Shown one piece after another: positions 6,010-8,163 of a stretch of 8,163 bases of DNA. The stretch covers positions 1 through 8,163 of the forward strand of contig CAOZKB010000037.1 of the NCBI GenBank assembly GCA_948571325.1, read 5' to 3'. The translations under genes were made by a program, and so were the position numbers. How positions within the stretch are numbered: the first letter of the stretch is position 1; each line of letters opens with the position of its first letter. The notes beneath the pieces were generated by a model, which worked only from the letters and a program-made list of their open reading frames with translations, did no database searches and was not told where the DNA came from. Source of the stretch: an uncultured Candidatus Saccharibacteria bacterium (GTDB lineage Bacteria; Patescibacteriota; Saccharimonadia; Saccharimonadales; Saccharimonadaceae).

Positions 6010-6018
6010 TGTTATAAT
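6010..6018 (+). promoter_or_regulatory. Extended -10 promoter of the 462-residue membrane protein gene
   Basis: TGT followed by a perfect TATAAT (6013-6018) forms an extended -10. The -35 position (about 5990-5995, TACCAT) is poor, which extended -10 promoters tolerate. The predicted start is about 6025, 4 nt before the ATG at 6029, implying a leaderless or nearly leaderless mRNA. Confidence 0.65.
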
Positions 6019-6028
6019 ACCACTAATT

Positions 6029-7417
6029 ATGTTGAGTTTTGATACGAGCGCGGTCAAAAGTTTGACAACTGGGCAAAAACATCGTCTTTTACTAACTGGG
6101 CGCTGGGTTTTTGTTTTCTTTTCGTTGGTAATTTTCTTGCTTGGCATTCTGATTATTTTGCAAGGTGAAGCAGTTTGGGGAATGTGGCTAGTAGTTTTTG
6201 CACTGTTCGTGATGGTGGTGAGTTGTAGTCGTATTTTGTTTTATACTAGCAATAAGAAAAATGAGTTTATTATAACTGAACTTGTACGTCGCGCCATTGC
6301 CACTGAGGAACGACGTACTGGTAAAGTTCTTTCGGAGGTTGAACGGGATAAAATTCGCTTTAAATATGACCCAAGATTTCAAGCGCAGATTATTAAACGC
6401 TATCAGAAAAATATCACCACGCGTCATCAGCAGGAAATTAATCGATTGACTGCTAATGTTAAGCAGCTTGAGGCGGCGCGCGCAGCAGAAATTACGCGAC
6501 TATCAGAACTACGCTGGCAGCACCTCGGTTTGCCGAAATTTCTTACTTATAATTTAGCGGAGGGGAAGATAAAACTGAATGATGAAGTGATTTATGATTT
6601 TTGCGAGCTTGAAAAAGCAGAAATTAATATCGATGCTGGCAAGCGTTATGTTAAGCGTCCATCGCGCAAAATTATCGGTAAAAAACTTCATGCCAAGGCC
6701 GAACGTGCGCACGAACAGCTTTCTGAGCGCATTACCGCCAAGGATGAAGTAGAGACGATTTTGCCGGAAACTCCTCCCGCGCCTAAATTACCGTCCGTCC
6801 TAGTGACCCGTGTGATTGATACCTGTGAACGGATCAGCGTGACGGTTTTTTTGACTCATAATGCGGTTGAGATTGTGTTGTCGGATAAAAACCTCGATCA
6901 ATCTAGCAAAAAATTTAAGCATCTCCAGAAACAGGCTCGCGGTTTGCAACACACTCTGCAAATTTTAGCTAGAACACCAATGCCAACAGAAGTTGCCCCC
7001 GTAGAGTCTGAGCATAGCGTGATTGCAATCGATCAGCGGCTAGAGGAGGCGCGTCAAGCGCTAGCAAATGCTAAAAGTACTTCACCTAAATTTCGCGTAC
7101 CAGAACGCTACTTAGAGGAGTCCGAATCAGAGTTTCAAGAGACTCATAGACCCCAAGGGGTTCAGGAGTCTCGAACAATGCCAAAATTACTCGAGAATAA
7201 TACTGCGGAAAGTGATTTATTGAAGATAGAAAGTGAAGAAGAATCTGGTGCGGAGCTGCCAGAAGATACGAAACGGGAGAAAGAAAAGCCCGAGAAGGCA
7301 CCCAAGCCCCCAAGATCGACACCAAAGAAGGAGTGTCCTCGCGACACCCTGAATATCGAAGCGCTCGCCGAGAACTTGGCAAAAGATTGCGCAAAAACAT
7401 CAAAAGACGTAAAATAA
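6029..7417 (+). CDS. Uncharacterised membrane-anchored protein with coiled coil and charged tail
   Basis: I do not recognise a named family. Two hydrophobic segments lie at about 24-45 and 48-70 with a very short turn, so the protein is probably a membrane hairpin with both ends on the same side; basic residues before and after suggest the cytoplasm. A long charged helix follows (about 80-165), with a likely coiled coil at 125-165. Residues about 170-200 (strand-like, EGKIKLNDEVIYDF) and 256-312 (SVTVFL, VEIVL, then a helix) look like two parts of a small beta domain split by a basic linker; their pattern recalls bacterial PH-like domains, which is only an impression. Residues 315-462 are low complexity, Glu/Lys/Pro-rich and probably disordered. 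There is no Shine-Dalgarno, and a TATAAT 10 nt upstream implies leaderless translation. The next gene follows after 4 nt and is also a membrane protein. Confidence 0.8.
   Translation: MLSFDTSAVKSLTTGQKHRLLLTGRWVFVFFSLVIFLLGILIILQGEAVWGMWLVVFALFVMVVSCSRILFYTSNKKNEFIITELVRRAIATEERRTGKVLSEVERDKIRFKYDPRFQAQIIKRYQKNITTRHQQEINRLTANVKQLEAARAAEITRLSELRWQHLGLPKFLTYNLAEGKIKLNDEVIYDFCELEKAEINIDAGKRYVKRPSRKIIGKKLHAKAERAHEQLSERITAKDEVETILPETPPAPKLPSVLVTRVIDTCERISVTVFLTHNAVEIVLSDKNLDQSSKKFKHLQKQARGLQHTLQILARTPMPTEVAPVESEHSVIAIDQRLEEARQALANAKSTSPKFRVPERYLEESESEFQETHRPQGVQESRTMPKLLENNTAESDLLKIESEEESGAELPEDTKREKEKPEKAPKPPRSTPKKECPRDTLNIEALAENLAKDCAKTSKDVK
7139..7172. repeat. 34-bp nested inverted repeat in the tail of the membrane protein gene
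   Basis: Outer arms GAGACTC (7139-7145) and GAGTCTC (7166-7172) are exact reverse complements; inside them ACCCC (7150-7154) and GGGGT (7157-7161) form a second dyad around AA. The element lies in the disordered acidic/proline-rich tail region, where an in-frame insertion would be tolerated. Confidence 0.5.
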
Positions 7418-7421
7418 GGAT

Positions 7422-8163
7422 ATGCAGATTACGCGTAAAACTTGTTCAATTATTCTTAAAATTTTTATTGCTTGTTTGGCTGGTATTGGCGCCTGGTCAG
7501 AGTTCAATACCTGGGGAACTCAAGCTTGGCGACTTTTTGATACTTATATTATGCTGGCGGTGACGATATATTACTTTATGTCGGCTGGATTTTTGTTTTT
7601 TAACCGTCGTCAGGTTAATGAGACTGTTATGCCAGGATTTGCTGCGCTTTTAGTACTAAACTGTTTATTAATCTTAATCAGTGCAGCAGCTTTTGGCCTT
7701 AGTGATACTACTTTTCCTACCGCCGATGGTTTTTCTAGTGCTATAATTTGTGGTGTTGTGCCGATTTTGGTGCTAGTAGATTGGTTATTCTTCTGCCAAA
7801 AAGGTCGTCTGAGGTTAATCGATCCATTTTACTGGTTGGCACCAGTGGTAATTTATGCTTGTCTGATTGTTACTACTGCTAGTATGATGCCTAATATGGT
7901 GATTCTGCGCCTACCATATGAAATGATGAACTACTATGAAATTGGTATCGATATGATGGTGCTCTGGGGGCTGGTTATTCTCGCGCTAATGCTAATTGCG
8001 GGCTATATTATATATTGTCTAGATTTTACTCTCAGCGGCAATTTATCTAAGCATATCGTTATGCCAAAGCTTAAACCTGTCGTGGTAGATTTACCAAAGA
8101 GTGCTCCACTAACAAAATCTCTCGCTCCAGCAATTACTTTGGTGAGCTCGACGGCAGCAGTGA
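7422..8163 (+). CDS. Pr6Pr-like six-TM membrane protein (3' end cut by window)
   Basis: The frame is open from the ATG at 7422 to the window end (247 codons, no stop). An in-frame TAA at 7410-7412 and the upstream gene's stop fix the start; AAGGA (7416-7420) overlaps that stop but is only 1 nt from the ATG, so initiation probably depends on coupling. Six hydrophobic segments are visible at about 8-25, 40-60, 70-93, 105-124, 136-154 and 176-200, followed by a Pro/Lys-containing tail. The block GVVPILVLVDWLFF (111-124), followed by KGRLR and an FYWLAPVVIYA stretch (136-146), matches my recollection of the Pr6Pr family, whose biochemical role is not established. The 4-nt gap to the preceding membrane-anchored protein suggests one operon. 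The family call rests on pattern memory only. Confidence 0.75.
   Translation, partial: MQITRKTCSIILKIFIACLAGIGAWSEFNTWGTQAWRLFDTYIMLAVTIYYFMSAGFLFFNRRQVNETVMPGFAALLVLNCLLILISAAAFGLSDTTFPTADGFSSAIICGVVPILVLVDWLFFCQKGRLRLIDPFYWLAPVVIYACLIVTTASMMPNMVILRLPYEMMNYYEIGIDMMVLWGLVILALMLIAGYIIYCLDFTLSGNLSKHIVMPKLKPVVVDLPKSAPLTKSLAPAITLVSSTAAV

Noticed and set aside
7333..7563. Plus-strand frame overlapping the end of the 462-residue gene
   Set aside because: It spans the junction of two better-supported genes in another frame and has no start signal.

Overview
The window reads as ordinary bacterial chromosome: densely packed genes, standard stops (TAA, TAG and TGA, with no in-frame TGA inside genes), AT-leaning DNA, strong AGGAGG ribosome sites on some genes and what look like leaderless starts on others. 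The organism is probably an anaerobic or microaerophilic, gene-poor bacterium. The Bacillota-like class III ribonucleotide reductase, the minimal iron-sulfur set and the Pr6Pr-type membrane protein would fit Candidatus Saccharibacteria (Patescibacteria), but this is inference from gene content; a Bacillota origin is not excluded. No rRNA, tRNA, CRISPR array, transposase or phage gene was seen.

Region 1 (1-2992, +): a TTGACA/TAAAAT promoter carrying two near-perfect NrdR-box palindromes drives nrdD and nrdG, the oxygen-sensitive class III reductase and its radical-SAM activase. Region 2 (3010-3518): a short minus-strand unit, with a good promoter, a 72-codon reading frame of unknown function starting about 9 nt from the predicted transcript start, and a strong intrinsic terminator. 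It is convergent with nrdG and divergent from folA. The divergent spacer holds three related 13-bp dyads spaced 33-35 bp apart, just upstream of the folA promoter.

Region 3 (3519-5931, +): a tightly coupled four-gene run: dihydrofolate reductase, a 43-codon small ORF overlapping its neighbours on both sides, a NifS/IscS-type cysteine desulfurase, and an IscU-type Fe-S scaffold. Both folA and the desulfurase carry polar in-frame inserts that resemble each other loosely. Region 4 (6010-8163, +): an extended -10 promoter only 10 nt before the ATG of an unrecognised 462-residue membrane-anchored protein, followed 4 nt later by a six-TM Pr6Pr-like membrane protein that runs off the window.

Functionally, regions 1 and 3 fit together: NrdG needs a 4Fe-4S cluster that the desulfurase/scaffold pair could supply, and both the reductase and dihydrofolate reductase serve deoxynucleotide (including thymidylate) supply. 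The most interesting unexplained items are the minus-strand mini-transcript, the dyad array before folA, the small overlapping ORF, the paired inserts, and the unknown membrane protein.
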